Shown: piece after piece, positions 9,014-16,925 of the stretch
Numbering within the stretch: position 1 is the first letter of the stretch
Layout: every line of letters starts with the position of its first letter
Origin: Pseudooceanicola marinus
Lineage (GTDB): Bacteria > Pseudomonadota > Alphaproteobacteria > Rhodobacterales > Rhodobacteraceae
Assembly: GCF_002786295.1 (NCBI RefSeq)
Contig: NZ_PGTC01000015.1
Coordinates: 270,669 to 334,668, forward strand
Reading direction: 5' to 3'
DNA: 64,000 nt
Notes under the pieces: generated by a model
Seen by the model: the letters and a program-made list of their open reading frames with translations, nothing else
What the model was told of the DNA's origin: nothing
Database searches by the model: none
Program-made: the position numbers and the translations under genes

Positions 9014-9729
9014 GGGAACATCCCGGCCAGTTCGGACATGGCGGCATCGACGCGGGCGCCATCGGTGCCACGGATGACGATATTGGCGCCGTAGACCCCG
9101 TCCCGCTGGTAGGGGTAGCTGCCGATGGACAGATCCGGGTAGCGTTCCGCCAGGGCCGCCAGTGGCCCCGCGATCTCCCCCTCGCCGCGCTCGATGCGCA
9201 GGTTCTGCGACATCAGCGGCGTGCCCCCGGTCAGCGTCGGCAGCACGGTGGCCACCATCGCCTCGAAGACGGCGGGCACACCGGCCATGACATGCACGTT
9301 CTCGATGGTGAAACCGGGCGCGATGGAGACCGGGTTGTCGATCAGCCGGGCGCCGGCCGGGATGCGCGCCATGCGCAGGCGGGCCTCGTTCACCTCGACG
9401 CCGCGGGCTTCCCAGTGGGCCACCAGCAGGTCGCGGGCATCGTCGCGCACGTCGATGCTGCGTCCGAAGGCCTCAGCCACGCAATCGGCGGTGATGTCGT
9501 CATGGGTCGGTCCGATCCCGCCGGAGGTGAAGACGCTGTCGTACCTGTCCGACAGATCCCGCACCGCGCCGACGATGGCGGCCTGATCGTCGGAGACCAC
9601 GCGCACCTCCATCAGGTCGATCCCCACCTTGGTCAGTTCGCAGGCCAGGTGGTGCATGTTCGCGTCCCGGGTGCGGCCCGACAGGATCTCGTCGCCGATC
9701 ACGATCATCGCGGCTGTGGGGTTGCCCAT
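9010..9729 (-). CDS. CinA-like molybdopterin-binding domain protein
   Basis: 239 residues from the ATG at 9729, which has GGAGAGG eight bases upstream; the longer frame to 9780 runs into the divergent sfsA gene. It is a stand-alone MoCF/CinA N-terminal domain: IVIGDEILSGRTRDAN, the loop TSGGIGPTHDDITAD, and IPAGARLIDNPVS. The C-terminal deamidase domain of full CinA is absent, as in many alphaproteobacterial homologues annotated 'competence/damage-inducible protein A'. The family hydrolyses or binds pyrophosphate-containing nucleotides; the precise role here is inferred only. It is first in the operon leading to the OmpA-like gene. The 49 bases to sfsA must contain both promoters. Confidence 0.85.
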   Translation of the reverse strand: MGNPTAAMIVIGDEILSGRTRDANMHHLACELTKVGIDLMEVRVVSDDQAAIVGAVRDLSDRYDSVFTSGGIGPTHDDITADCVAEAFGRSIDVRDDARDLLVAHWEARGVEVNEARLRMARIPAGARLIDNPVSIAPGFTIENVHVMAGVPAVFEAMVATVLPTLTGGTPLMSQNLRIERGEGEIAGPLAALAERYPDLSIGSYPYQRDGVYGANIVIRGTDGARVDAAMSELAGMFP

Positions 9730-9778
9730 GACACCTCTCCTTGCTTCTGGTGGGTGGACAAAGCTATAGGCCCGCACC

Positions 9779-10486
9779 ATGCGCTTTCAAACCCCTCTTC
9801 TGCCCGCGACGTTAGTGCGCCGATACAAGCGGTTCCTGGCCGATATCCGGCTGGAGGACGGGCAGGAGGTGACGGCCCATTGCGCCAACCCCGGCTCAAT
9901 GATGGGGCTGGCGGAACCCGGCAGCCGCATCTGGGTGGAGCCCAACGACGATCCGAAAAAGAAGCTGAAATACGGCTGGCGGCTGGTGGAACATGCCGAT
10001 GGCCATTTCACCGGCGTCGATACCGCCGTGCCCAATCGCGCCCTGCGCGAGGCGCTGCTGGCGGGCGGCGTGCCGGGGCTGGACGGTTACGCCAGCGTGC
10101 GCCCGGAACAGAAGTACGGCGAGAAGAGCCGCATCGATTTCCTGCTGAGCGATCCGGCGCGGGCCGATTGTTATGTCGAGGTGAAGTCGGTGACCCTGTC
10201 GCGCCAGCCCGGCCTGGCCGAGTTCCCCGACAGCGTGACTGCGCGCGGGCTGAAGCATTTGCAGGAACTGGCGCAGATGGCCCAGGCGGGGCACCGCGCG
10301 GTGATGCTGTTCCTGGTGCAGCGCACAGATGCGGAACGCACGGGCCTGGCGGCCGACATCGACCCGGCCTATGCCGCCGGTTTCGCCGCCGCCCGCGCCG
10401 CAGGCGTCGAGGTGCTGGCCTTTGGCTGCAACATTTCTCCGCAGGAGATCACCCTGGGGGCGCCCCTGCCTGCGCCAGAGGACTGA
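9779..10486 (+). CDS. sfsA: SfsA family protein
   Basis: 235 residues, close to the E. coli length. Recognisable SfsA elements are LVRRYKRFLADIRLEDGQ (N-terminal OB-type part), HCANPGSMMGL, YGEKSRIDFLLS and YVEVKSVTLS, then FPDSVTARGLKHLQEL and the C-terminal FGCNISPQEI. The D...ExK pattern (DFLLS...VEVKS) is that of PD-(D/E)xK-like nuclease folds. SfsA was named for sugar-fermentation stimulation and binds DNA; its true activity is unsettled. Transcribed divergently from the CinA-like gene with a very short shared promoter region. Confidence 0.93.
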   Translation: MRFQTPLLPATLVRRYKRFLADIRLEDGQEVTAHCANPGSMMGLAEPGSRIWVEPNDDPKKKLKYGWRLVEHADGHFTGVDTAVPNRALREALLAGGVPGLDGYASVRPEQKYGEKSRIDFLLSDPARADCYVEVKSVTLSRQPGLAEFPDSVTARGLKHLQELAQMAQAGHRAVMLFLVQRTDAERTGLAADIDPAYAAGFAAARAAGVEVLAFGCNISPQEITLGAPLPAPED

Positions 10487-10670
10487 GGGGGCGGCCTTGA
10501 TCCAATCGCCCCCCTCGGACGGGGCGGCGCTACCGTCAACCGCTCATGGCCGGCGTCGCAGCTGGCTCCGCTCTCTGGCCTTTCCGGGCAAAAGCGCTTA
10601 TTTCTGCCCCCGACGCGCATAGCGCCCCGCGCCGCCCTTCGGGGGCCGGTCGCCCGGGTCCGCGCGCCCT

Positions 10671-11516
10671 ATGGGCAAGATTTCAGGGAATATGGTTTTG
10701 GAACAGGAACACAAAGGCCGCACGACGCGCGAAGGCATCCGGATTCACGACGCCTCGGATTTCGAGGGCATGCGCAAGGCAGGCGCCGTTGCGGCGCAGA
10801 TCCTCGATGACGTGATCCCGATGATCGAACCGGGCCGGACCACCGCCGAGATCGACAAGTTCATCGAGGACAAGGTGACGGAATACGGCACCACCTCGGC
10901 CACCATCGGCTATCGCGGCTATCAGCACGCCTCCTGCATCTCGATCAATCATGTGGTCTGTCACGGCATCCCGGGCGAGAAGAAGCTGAAGGATGGCGAC
11001 ATCCTGAACATCGACGTGACGGTGATCCTGGACGGCTGGTACGGTGACAGTTCCCGCATGTACGTGGCCGGCAAGCTGTCCCGCAAGGCGGAGCGGCTGC
11101 TGCAGGTGACCCACGACAGCCTGATGATCGGCATCGAGGCGGTGAAGCCCGGCAATACCTTCGGCGACATCGGCCATGCGATCCAGACCTATGTCGAGGC
11201 GCACCGCATGTCGGTGGTGCGCGACTTCTGCGGCCATGGGCTGGGCCAGGTGTTCCACGCACCGCCGAACGTGCTGCACTATGGCCGTCCGGGCACCGGC
11301 GCGGTGCTGGAGGAGGGCATGTTCTTTACCATCGAGCCGATGGTCAACCTGGGCCGCGCCGAGACCAAGGTGCTGTCGGACGACTGGACCGCAGTTACCC
11401 GCGATAAGTCGCTGTCGGCGCAGTTCGAGCATTCGCTGGGCGTGACCGCGGACGGCTGCGAGATCTTCACCCTTTCGCCCGGTGGCCTGTTCCACCCAAC
11501 CTACGCGCAGAGCTGA
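10671..11516 (+). CDS. map: methionine aminopeptidase, type I
   Basis: Removes the initiator Met from nascent proteins; two divalent metals in the active site. All metal ligands of the pita-bread fold can be placed: the Asp pair in NIDVTVILDGWYGDSS, the His in GHGLGQVFHAPP, Glu in FTIEPMVN and Glu in QFEHSLGV, along with NHVVCHGIP. Length is 281 residues from the ATG at 10671 or 274 from ATG 10692 (MVLEQEHKG), which has AGGGA very close upstream; the shorter form is equally plausible. The 184 bases before it show nothing else clear. A strong terminator follows. Confidence 0.93.
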   Translation: MGKISGNMVLEQEHKGRTTREGIRIHDASDFEGMRKAGAVAAQILDDVIPMIEPGRTTAEIDKFIEDKVTEYGTTSATIGYRGYQHASCISINHVVCHGIPGEKKLKDGDILNIDVTVILDGWYGDSSRMYVAGKLSRKAERLLQVTHDSLMIGIEAVKPGNTFGDIGHAIQTYVEAHRMSVVRDFCGHGLGQVFHAPPNVLHYGRPGTGAVLEEGMFFTIEPMVNLGRAETKVLSDDWTAVTRDKSLSAQFEHSLGVTADGCEIFTLSPGGLFHPTYAQS

Positions 11517-11542
11517 GACTCGGCGAATTTGGCCTGAGACGG

Positions 11543-11571
11543 CGGCCTGTCCCTGTGGGGCGGGCCGTTTT
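11543..11571 (+). terminator. rho-independent terminator after map
   Basis: An 11-bp stem (11543-11553 with 11557-11567, two G-U pairs) with a three-base loop is followed by TTTT. Confidence 0.75.
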
Positions 11572-11586
11572 GCGTCTGGAGAGGGG

Positions 11587-11654
11587 GAGGGGGCGCTGCC
11601 CCCTCTTGAGCCTGCGGCTCAATTCACCCCCGGAGTATTTTTGACGAAGTGAAG
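11587..11654. repeat. Rhodobacteraceae-type intergenic palindromic element
   Basis: Two perfect hairpins stand in a row: GAGGGGGC / GCCCCCTC with loop GCT (11587-11605) and TTGAGCC / GGCTCAA with loop TGC (11606-11622). They are followed by the tail CCCCCGGAGTATTTTTGACG and AAGTGAAG. From general knowledge this pattern (GC-rich hairpins, then CCCGGAGTATTTTT and a GAAG end) recurs in intergenic DNA of many Rhodobacteraceae. Only one copy lies in this window, so repetitiveness cannot be shown here. It sits between convergent map and rsmD and may also end rsmD transcription. Confidence 0.6.
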
Positions 11655-11692
11655 GCAGGGTCGGGGGGCCTGGCGGGCAGGCTGCGCGCGTC

Positions 11693-12253
11693 TCAGGCCT
11701 TTTCGAGGAAGGTCATCGCGCTGTCGCCGAAGCGGCGGCGATCGAGGATGTCCCAACCCTCGGGCGGGGTGATCTCGGCGCTTTCTTCCCAGACGATCAG
11801 GGCACTGTCGTCGATCCAACCTTGGGAGAGCGCGCTGGCCAGGGCCGGTTCGCCCAGCGACTTGCCATAGGGAGGGTCGAGGAAGACCATAGTCGCGGGG
11901 GCGTCGGTATGGGGGGGCAGGCGGGTGGCGTTGACGCGCAGGATCTTCGTGCGGTCCTTCACCCCCAGTTCGCGGATATTCTCGGCCAGCAGGCGCCCGG
12001 CGACGCGGCCATCGTCGACGAAGGTGGCCTGCGCCGCGCCGCGCGACAGGGCTTCCAGCCCCAGGGCGCCGGTGCCGGCGAAAAGATCCAGCACCACCGC
12101 CCCCTCCAGCGGGTCGCCGAAGCGGCCGCCGGTCAGGATCGAGAACAGGCTTTCGCGCACCCGGTCCGTGGTGGGGCGCAGATGGGCGCCCGCGTCGCCC
12201 TTGCCGAGCGCCGCCAGGCGGCGGCCGCGGAACTCTCCGGCGATGATCCTCAT
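11693..12253 (-). CDS. rsmD: 16S rRNA (guanine(966)-N2)-methyltransferase
   Basis: 186-residue SAM-dependent methyltransferase that modifies G966 of 16S rRNA in the 30S subunit. Seen in sequence: MRIIAGEFRGRRL at the start (diagnostic of RsmD), LRPTTDRVRESLFSIL, the SAM-binding LDLFAGTGALGLEALSRGA and the catalytic DPPY motif (VFLDPPYG, near residue 126). Its ATG overlaps the stop of the upstream flavoprotein gene by four bases (ATGA), so it is the second gene of a two-gene unit. Confidence 0.93.
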   Translation of the reverse strand: MRIIAGEFRGRRLAALGKGDAGAHLRPTTDRVRESLFSILTGGRFGDPLEGAVVLDLFAGTGALGLEALSRGAAQATFVDDGRVAGRLLAENIRELGVKDRTKILRVNATRLPPHTDAPATMVFLDPPYGKSLGEPALASALSQGWIDDSALIVWEESAEITPPEGWDILDRRRFGDSAMTFLEKA

Positions 12254-13461
12254 GGGGTCAGAAGCTCCTTCAGGTTGGTGGCGGGATCGGCGATGCGCGT
12301 CGGGTCGGCGCTGCGGCCCGCCTCGATCAGGCGCTTGCCCACCATGTAGCCGCGCGGGTCGTTCATCGCGTCGACGGCCAGGAGCTGGTCACCGGCGTAG
12401 TACCAGTGCGACCGCGCGCCCCGGTCGTCGCGGCGCGTGACCAGCCGGTCATAGCCGGTCGACAGGCCCGCGATCTGCAGCTTCACGTCGTATTGGTCGG
12501 ACCAGAACCAGGGGTGGGGCGCATAGTCTCGCCCGGCGCCCAGCATGTTGTCGGCGACACATTCGGCCATGTCGATCGCGTTCTGCACACTTTCCAGCCG
12601 CAGCCGCCCGGTGCCGCGCGGGAGGCTGGCACAATCGCCCGCCGCCCAGATATGCGGATCCGACGTGCGGCCCGTCGCGTCGCAGGCGATGCCGTTGTCG
12701 AGCAACAGGCCCGCCTCTTCGGCCAACCGCGTCCGGGGCAGGATGCCGGTGCCGACGATCACCAGGTCCAGATCCAGATGCGTGCCGTCGCTGAGGATGG
12801 CGCCGCTGGCCGCGCCCTCGCCCAGCAGACGTTCCAGGCCGGTGCCTTCGCGGATGCTCACGCCGTTGGCCAGGTGCAGCGCGCGGAAATAGGCGGCGGT
12901 TTCGGGCGCGGCGACACGGCCCAGGATCCGCTCGGCCTGTTCGATCAGGGTGACCTGCAGGCCCTTCTGTGCGGCCACCGCCGCGGCCTCCAGCCCGATG
13001 TAGCCGCCGCCGACGATCAGGACGCGGGCGCCGTGCACCACATGGGGCGCCAGCCGGCGGATGTCATCCAGGGTGCGGATGCTGAAAACGTTGCTGAGGT
13101 CCCCCCCGATGGCGCCGGGCAGGGGGCGCGGCCGCGCGCCGGTGGTCAGGGCCAGCTTGTCGTAGGTCACGACCTCGCCGTCCTTCAGGACGATCTCGCG
13201 GGCGGCGGGCAGGACGGCCTGGACCTGGCATCCGGGGCGCAGGGTGATGCCGTTTTCGGCGTACCAGGCCTCGGGCCGCAGGTAGAGCCGCTCTTCGGCC
13301 ATCTCGCCCAGCAGGAACTTCTTCGACAGGGGCGGGCGCTGATAGGGGGGCACGGGTTCATCGCCCAGCAGGGTGATCTGGCCGTCGAAGCCCTGCGCGC
13401 GCAGGCGGGCCACCAGGCTGGCGCCAGCCTGACCGGCCCCGATCACGGCAAAATGGCTCAC
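12250..13461 (-). CDS. NAD(P)/FAD-dependent ferredoxin-reductase-like oxidoreductase
   Basis: 403 residues from a GTG at 13461 with a good site (GGGGAGGTG) upstream; the much longer open frame reaches back over the divergent peroxiredoxin gene and is rejected. Two Rossmann motifs are present: VIGAGQAGASLVARLR (FAD, residue 5) and VLIVGGGYIGLEAAAVA (NAD, about 146); ALTTGARPRPLPG and WAAGDCAS near residue 268 complete the FAD fold. PYQRPPLSKKFL is characteristic of the rubredoxin/ferredoxin reductase group used by P450 and ring-hydroxylating systems. No such partner is nearby. Translationally coupled to rsmD. Divergent from the peroxiredoxin gene. Confidence 0.9.
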   Translation of the reverse strand: MSHFAVIGAGQAGASLVARLRAQGFDGQITLLGDEPVPPYQRPPLSKKFLLGEMAEERLYLRPEAWYAENGITLRPGCQVQAVLPAAREIVLKDGEVVTYDKLALTTGARPRPLPGAIGGDLSNVFSIRTLDDIRRLAPHVVHGARVLIVGGGYIGLEAAAVAAQKGLQVTLIEQAERILGRVAAPETAAYFRALHLANGVSIREGTGLERLLGEGAASGAILSDGTHLDLDLVIVGTGILPRTRLAEEAGLLLDNGIACDATGRTSDPHIWAAGDCASLPRGTGRLRLESVQNAIDMAECVADNMLGAGRDYAPHPWFWSDQYDVKLQIAGLSTGYDRLVTRRDDRGARSHWYYAGDQLLAVDAMNDPRGYMVGKRLIEAGRSADPTRIADPATNLKELLTP

Positions 13462-13545
13462 TTTTTCACCTCCCCGCTGGTTGTCGGCGCGCAGGCAGCT
13501 ATAGTCCTTCGCAGGGAAAACGCAAATCAACCACAGGACGGACAG

Positions 13546-14031
13546 ATGACCATTTCCACCGGCGATACGCTCCCCGAGGCGACCCTGCTGATCATGACCG
13601 ATCAGGGCCCGACGCCCGTGTCCCTGGCCGAGAAGACCAAGGGCCGGAAGGTCGCGCTCTTCGGGTTGCCCGGCGCCTTCACCGGCGTCTGCACCACCGC
13701 CCATGTGCCCAGCTTCCTGCGCAACGCGCCCGCCTTCGCCGAAAAGGGCGTGGACGAGATCATCTGCATCTCGGTCAACGATCCCTTCGTGATGGCCGCC
13801 TGGGCCGGTGCCACCGGCGCGGACGAGGCGATCACCTTCCTGGCCGATGCCCAGTCGGAGCTGACCAAGGCCCTGGGCCTGGACTTCTCCGCCCCGCCAG
13901 CGGGCCTGATCGACCGCTGCAAGCGGTTCTCGATGCTGGTCGAGGATGGCGTGGTGAAGGTGCTGCACCTGGAAGAGAACCCCGGTGCCTGCGAGATTTC
14001 CGCCGGCGAGACCCTTCTGGCCGAGCTGTAA
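13546..14031 (+). CDS. peroxiredoxin, Prx5 type
   Basis: 161-residue thiol peroxidase reducing hydrogen and alkyl peroxides. The peroxidatic Cys is in PGAFTGVCTTAHVPSF (residues 43-58), the Prx5-type signature; ISVNDPFVMAAW and a second Cys in DRCKRFSM (about residue 125) follow. A third Cys (PGACEIS, about 151) matches the position of the resolving Cys in atypical two-Cys Prx5. Start at the ATG at 13546 after a GGACGGACAG stretch. Terminated by a strong hairpin at 14086. Divergent from the flavoprotein gene, with 84 bases between. Confidence 0.93.
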   Translation: MTISTGDTLPEATLLIMTDQGPTPVSLAEKTKGRKVALFGLPGAFTGVCTTAHVPSFLRNAPAFAEKGVDEIICISVNDPFVMAAWAGATGADEAITFLADAQSELTKALGLDFSAPPAGLIDRCKRFSMLVEDGVVKVLHLEENPGACEISAGETLLAEL

Positions 14032-14085
14032 CTCTGCGCGCCGCTCCCGACGGGCGCGGTGACAGAGCTGCATGAAATGAGAACA

Positions 14086-14118
14086 CCCGGAGCCTTGGTG
14101 GAGGCTCCGGGCGCTTTT
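14086..14118 (+). terminator. rho-independent terminator of the peroxiredoxin gene
   Basis: Perfect 9-bp stem CCCGGAGCC / GGCTCCGGG (14086-14094, 14103-14111), 8-base loop, then CGCTTTT. Confidence 0.85.
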
Positions 14119-14288
14119 GAAGGGCCGCAGTCCCGATACGGCGCTTCTACCCCGTCCGCACCTGGGCGCGCGGGTATGTCCCCTCCCCGGCAGGCCCTTG
14201 CAAATGGATCGGTGCGGTCCGCCATCTCCCGGTGTGCCCAGAAGCGTGACGCAAGATCAGGCTAAACTGTATACAGGTGGATGGTCAA

Positions 14289-14876
14289 TCACTTGTTTGA
14301 ATGCGAATGTTGGCCAGGGGTCGTGCCGACGGCGGCGGGGGCGCGCGATTGCAGGAACTGCAGCTGCGCCTCGCTTTCAACGGCGTCCTCGAAATGGCTG
14401 CGGACCAGCGCAACGGCGGCAGAGGCGTCCAGCCCCTGTTCGATCAGCAGCCAGGCGGCAGTCAGCCCGCTGCGCCCGGCACCATACTGGCAGCAAGCGG
14501 CGATGCGTCCGCCCTCGGCCATGATGCGGTGCAGGGTGGGGCCCAGGTCGGCCCACTCCTGCAGGAAGCCGGCATCGGGCGCGTGAAAATCCACCACCGG
14601 CAGGAACAGCCCCTCGATCCCGTGGCGCGCCAGTTGCGCGCGTAGCAAGGCGAAGCTGCCCCCGGGCAGTTCGCGTTCCTCGGGCAGGACCAGCAGCAGA
14701 CGGACCCCGTGATCGGCCAGATCGGCGAAGGTGTCCTCCAGCGCGATCGGGTCGATGTAGCCGCTGCCGTCCACCCCGGTTTCCAGGCCCGGAAACCCGG
14801 TCATCAGGCAGGCGCCCCCCCGGGGCATGGGAATGGCGGCCCTGACGGCAGAGCTGTCACGAGTGGCAATCCGCAC
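14289..14876 (-). CDS. dual-specificity/tyrosine phosphatase-like protein
   Basis: 195 residues from a GTG at 14876 that has AAGGAG six bases upstream; the upstream extension in the same frame crosses the divergent GntR gene. The Cys phosphatase P-loop is plain: CCQYGAGRSG (near residue 134), that is C-x5-R-S. A general-acid Asp could be in PVVDFHAPDAGF about 20 residues earlier. The N-terminal part is similar to the small bacterial CDKN3-like phosphatases. Substrate unknown. The 124-base gap to the GntR gene contains divergent promoters, and regulation by that GntR protein is possible but untested. Confidence 0.75.
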   Translation of the reverse strand: MRIATRDSSAVRAAIPMPRGGACLMTGFPGLETGVDGSGYIDPIALEDTFADLADHGVRLLLVLPEERELPGGSFALLRAQLARHGIEGLFLPVVDFHAPDAGFLQEWADLGPTLHRIMAEGGRIAACCQYGAGRSGLTAAWLLIEQGLDASAAVALVRSHFEDAVESEAQLQFLQSRAPAAVGTTPGQHSHSNK

Positions 14877-15000
14877 TGAAATCTCCTTCAAAAGTTGCCC
14901 ATTGCTTGCCAAGCTCAACCCAAAGGGACATAAATATCCCCTGCTGTGAACGCTTTTTCGAAGGAACGGGCCGCGTGGCCGCGTACGAGTGACCTGAACG

Positions 15001-15636
15001 ATGCGCAAGACCAACGCCGAGATCGCCGCCGAGGTCCGAGAACGGATCTGCCTGAACGGGGGCGCCGGCGAAATTCTGCTGCACGAGGGACAGCTGGCCA
15101 CGGAGTTCGGGGTGTCGCGCACGCCGATCCGCCAGGTCTTGCAGATGCTGGCCTATGAAAACCTGGTCGAGACCCGCTCCGGCATCGGCACCATCGCCAC
15201 CCCGCTGGATCCCGGCAAGATGGAGGCCGATTTCCGCGCCTTCGCTGCCATCCTCACCGCCTGCGGCAAATGCCCGACCGATCAGGAACACGTCGCGGGG
15301 CAGGTCCTGGACCGGCTGCGGGATGCACGGCGTTTTCTGGACCGCTCGGCGGGTCCTGATTCCGCGCTGATCCGGGCGCTGTCAGCCTACCTGGAGGCGA
15401 CGGTCTGGCTGGTGGGCGATCATATCCTGGCCACCGCCCTGCGATCCGCCTACTGGCGGCAGGTCCGCTGGGGGCTGCATCCCGACCGGCCGAAGCTGGA
15501 TGATCGCTTCGTGATCTTCCGGGACAGGCTGGACGATTGCGTAGCCTTGGCGGAGGCCGGGGATCCTGCCCCGCTGTTGGCCAAGCTGACCGAGCTGCCG
15601 GTGTCGCACATGACGGGACTCGCCCCCCAGGGCTGA
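15001..15636 (+). CDS. GntR-family transcriptional regulator
   Basis: 211 residues. The N-terminal 70 residues make a GntR winged helix: RKTNAEIAAEVRERICL, then LHEGQLATEFGVSRTPIRQVLQ, where VSRTPIRQ is the family signature of the recognition helix, and NLVETRSGIGTIA for the wing. The C-terminal part is helical and FCD-like, with scattered His/Asp/Arg that could hold metal or an organic acid, but the canonical motif is not clear. Transcribed divergently from the phosphatase gene. A bidirectional terminator follows. Confidence 0.88.
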   Translation: MRKTNAEIAAEVRERICLNGGAGEILLHEGQLATEFGVSRTPIRQVLQMLAYENLVETRSGIGTIATPLDPGKMEADFRAFAAILTACGKCPTDQEHVAGQVLDRLRDARRFLDRSAGPDSALIRALSAYLEATVWLVGDHILATALRSAYWRQVRWGLHPDRPKLDDRFVIFRDRLDDCVALAEAGDPAPLLAKLTELPVSHMTGLAPQG

Positions 15637-15698
15637 GGGCGGGCCGGACGCGGGGCGCCGCGCATCCGCGCCTCGTCCTGACAGCGAGGCGCAACGAA

Positions 15699-15728
15699 AA
15701 AGGGGGCCGCGATGGCCCCCTTTCGTTT
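15699..15728. terminator. bidirectional rho-independent terminator
   Basis: Perfect stem AAAGGGGGCC / GGCCCCCTTT (15699-15708, 15714-15723) flanked by A-rich and T-rich tracts on either side. It separates the convergent GntR and mscS genes and can serve both. Confidence 0.85.
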
Positions 15729-15753
15729 GTCGCAGGTGCAAAGCCGCCCTGGC

Positions 15754-16632
15754 TCAGTCCTTCTTGCCAGCCTCGACATCGGGCTGCAGCAGGGTACGCG
15801 TGGGGAAGGGGATGTCGACACCGCCTTCGTCCAGCGCCTCTTTCACCTTGCGCTTCATGTCCGCCTGGAAGGCGAAGAATTCGCCGCTGTCGCACCAGAC
15901 GCGCACCAGGAAATCGACGCTGAAATCGCCCAGGTTGTTCACCTGGATGAAGGGCTCGGGCGTCTTGTGGGCGCGGGGATCGGACAGGATCGTGTCGCGG
16001 ATGATCTGCTCGGCATCCTTCAGGTTGGCGCCGTAGCCCACGCCGAAGGTCCATTCCGCGCGGCGCGTCGGGTAGATCGAGTAGTTGACGATCGTGTTCC
16101 CCCAGACCTCGCTGTTGGGAATGATGATCTGGGTGTTGGACAGGCTCGCCAGCTCGGTGAAGTTCAGGCTGATATTCTTCACCGTGCCCATCTGGCCGTT
16201 TACCTCGACGAAGTCGCCGTTCTTGATCGGTCGGAAGAAGATGATCATCACGCCCGCGGCCACGTTCGACAGGGTGCCCTGCAGGGCCAGACCGATGGCC
16301 AGGCCGGCGGCACCGATGACGGCGACGACGCTGGTGGTCTGCACCCCGAAGGTGTTCAGCACGAAGAGGAAGGCAAAGGCGATGATCGCATAGCGCAGGA
16401 TCGATCCCAGGAACTCGAACAGCGTGTCATCCAACTGTTCGTAGCGTTCCGAGATATGGGTGATCCGCCGCTTCGCCCAGCCGGCGATGAAGAGGCCCAC
16501 GAAGAGGATGACCAGCGCGGCCAGCACATTGCCGACGATGCCGGCGAGGAAATCCAGGGTCAGAAGATCGCCCAGGGTTCGTCCGTTCCAGATTTCGGTT
16601 TGCAGCAGGCCGTTCAGGCTATCCATGTTCAT
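15754..16632 (-). CDS. mscS: small-conductance mechanosensitive channel, MscS family
   Basis: 292 residues, like E. coli MscS (286). Three transmembrane segments are seen at about residues 28-50, 72-92 and 98-125; the last is the Gly/Ala-rich pore helix ([21 protein letters not shown]). The beta domain follows with [15 protein letters not shown] and [13 protein letters not shown], then [13 protein letters not shown] and the C-terminal vestibule. It releases solutes under hypo-osmotic shock. The ATG overlaps the pterin dehydratase stop by four bases. Last gene of a three-gene coupled set. Confidence 0.93.
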   Translation of the reverse strand: MNMDSLNGLLQTEIWNGRTLGDLLTLDFLAGIVGNVLAALVILFVGLFIAGWAKRRITHISERYEQLDDTLFEFLGSILRYAIIAFAFLFVLNTFGVQTTSVVAVIGAAGLAIGLALQGTLSNVAAGVMIIFFRPIKNGDFVEVNGQMGTVKNISLNFTELASLSNTQIIIPNSEVWGNTIVNYSIYPTRRAEWTFGVGYGANLKDAEQIIRDTILSDPRAHKTPEPFIQVNNLGDFSVDFLVRVWCDSGEFFAFQADMKRKVKEALDEGGVDIPFPTRTLLQPDVEAGKKD

Positions 16633-16925
16633 TGCGCCAATTGATCCATTTTTCGTGCAAGTTTCGCGTCAGCTGCCGTGATGCCGCCCATGTCATGGGT
16701 GGTCAAGCGCACAGTGACCGTCTTGTAGACATTGCTCCAGTCCGGGTGGTGGTCCCACTTCTCCGCCCAGAGGGCGGCCCGGGTCATGAAGGCGAAGGCC
16801 TCGGTGAAATCGGCGAAGGTGAAGGTCTTGACCAGCACATCGCCGTCACGCTCGACCTCCCAGCCGGTGTCGAAGAGGGGCCCCAGCAGGGTTGCCCTTA
16901 CGGATTCGTCGAGAATTTCAGTCAC
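16629..16925 (-). CDS. phhB: 4a-hydroxytetrahydrobiopterin (pterin-4a-carbinolamine) dehydratase
   Basis: 98 residues from GTG 16925 with GGAGG seven bases before it. The active-site stretch [25 protein letters not shown] is recognisable in two parts (DHHPDW, then the T-x-H-D end), giving the conserved histidines that act in dehydration of the carbinolamine. It regenerates the pterin cofactor for aromatic amino-acid hydroxylases, though no hydroxylase lies nearby. It overlaps its neighbours on both sides by four bases (GTGA with the upstream gene, ATGA with mscS), so all three genes are translationally linked. Confidence 0.92.
   Translation of the reverse strand: MTEILDESVRATLLGPLFDTGWEVERDGDVLVKTFTFADFTEAFAFMTRAALWAEKWDHHPDWSNVYKTVTVRLTTHDMGGITAADAKLARKMDQLAQ

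Noticed and set aside
12250..14073. 607-codon version of the flavoprotein extending to 14073
   Set aside because: The extra 200 codons are antisense to the peroxiredoxin gene; GTG 13461 has a clear ribosome site directly before the FAD motif.
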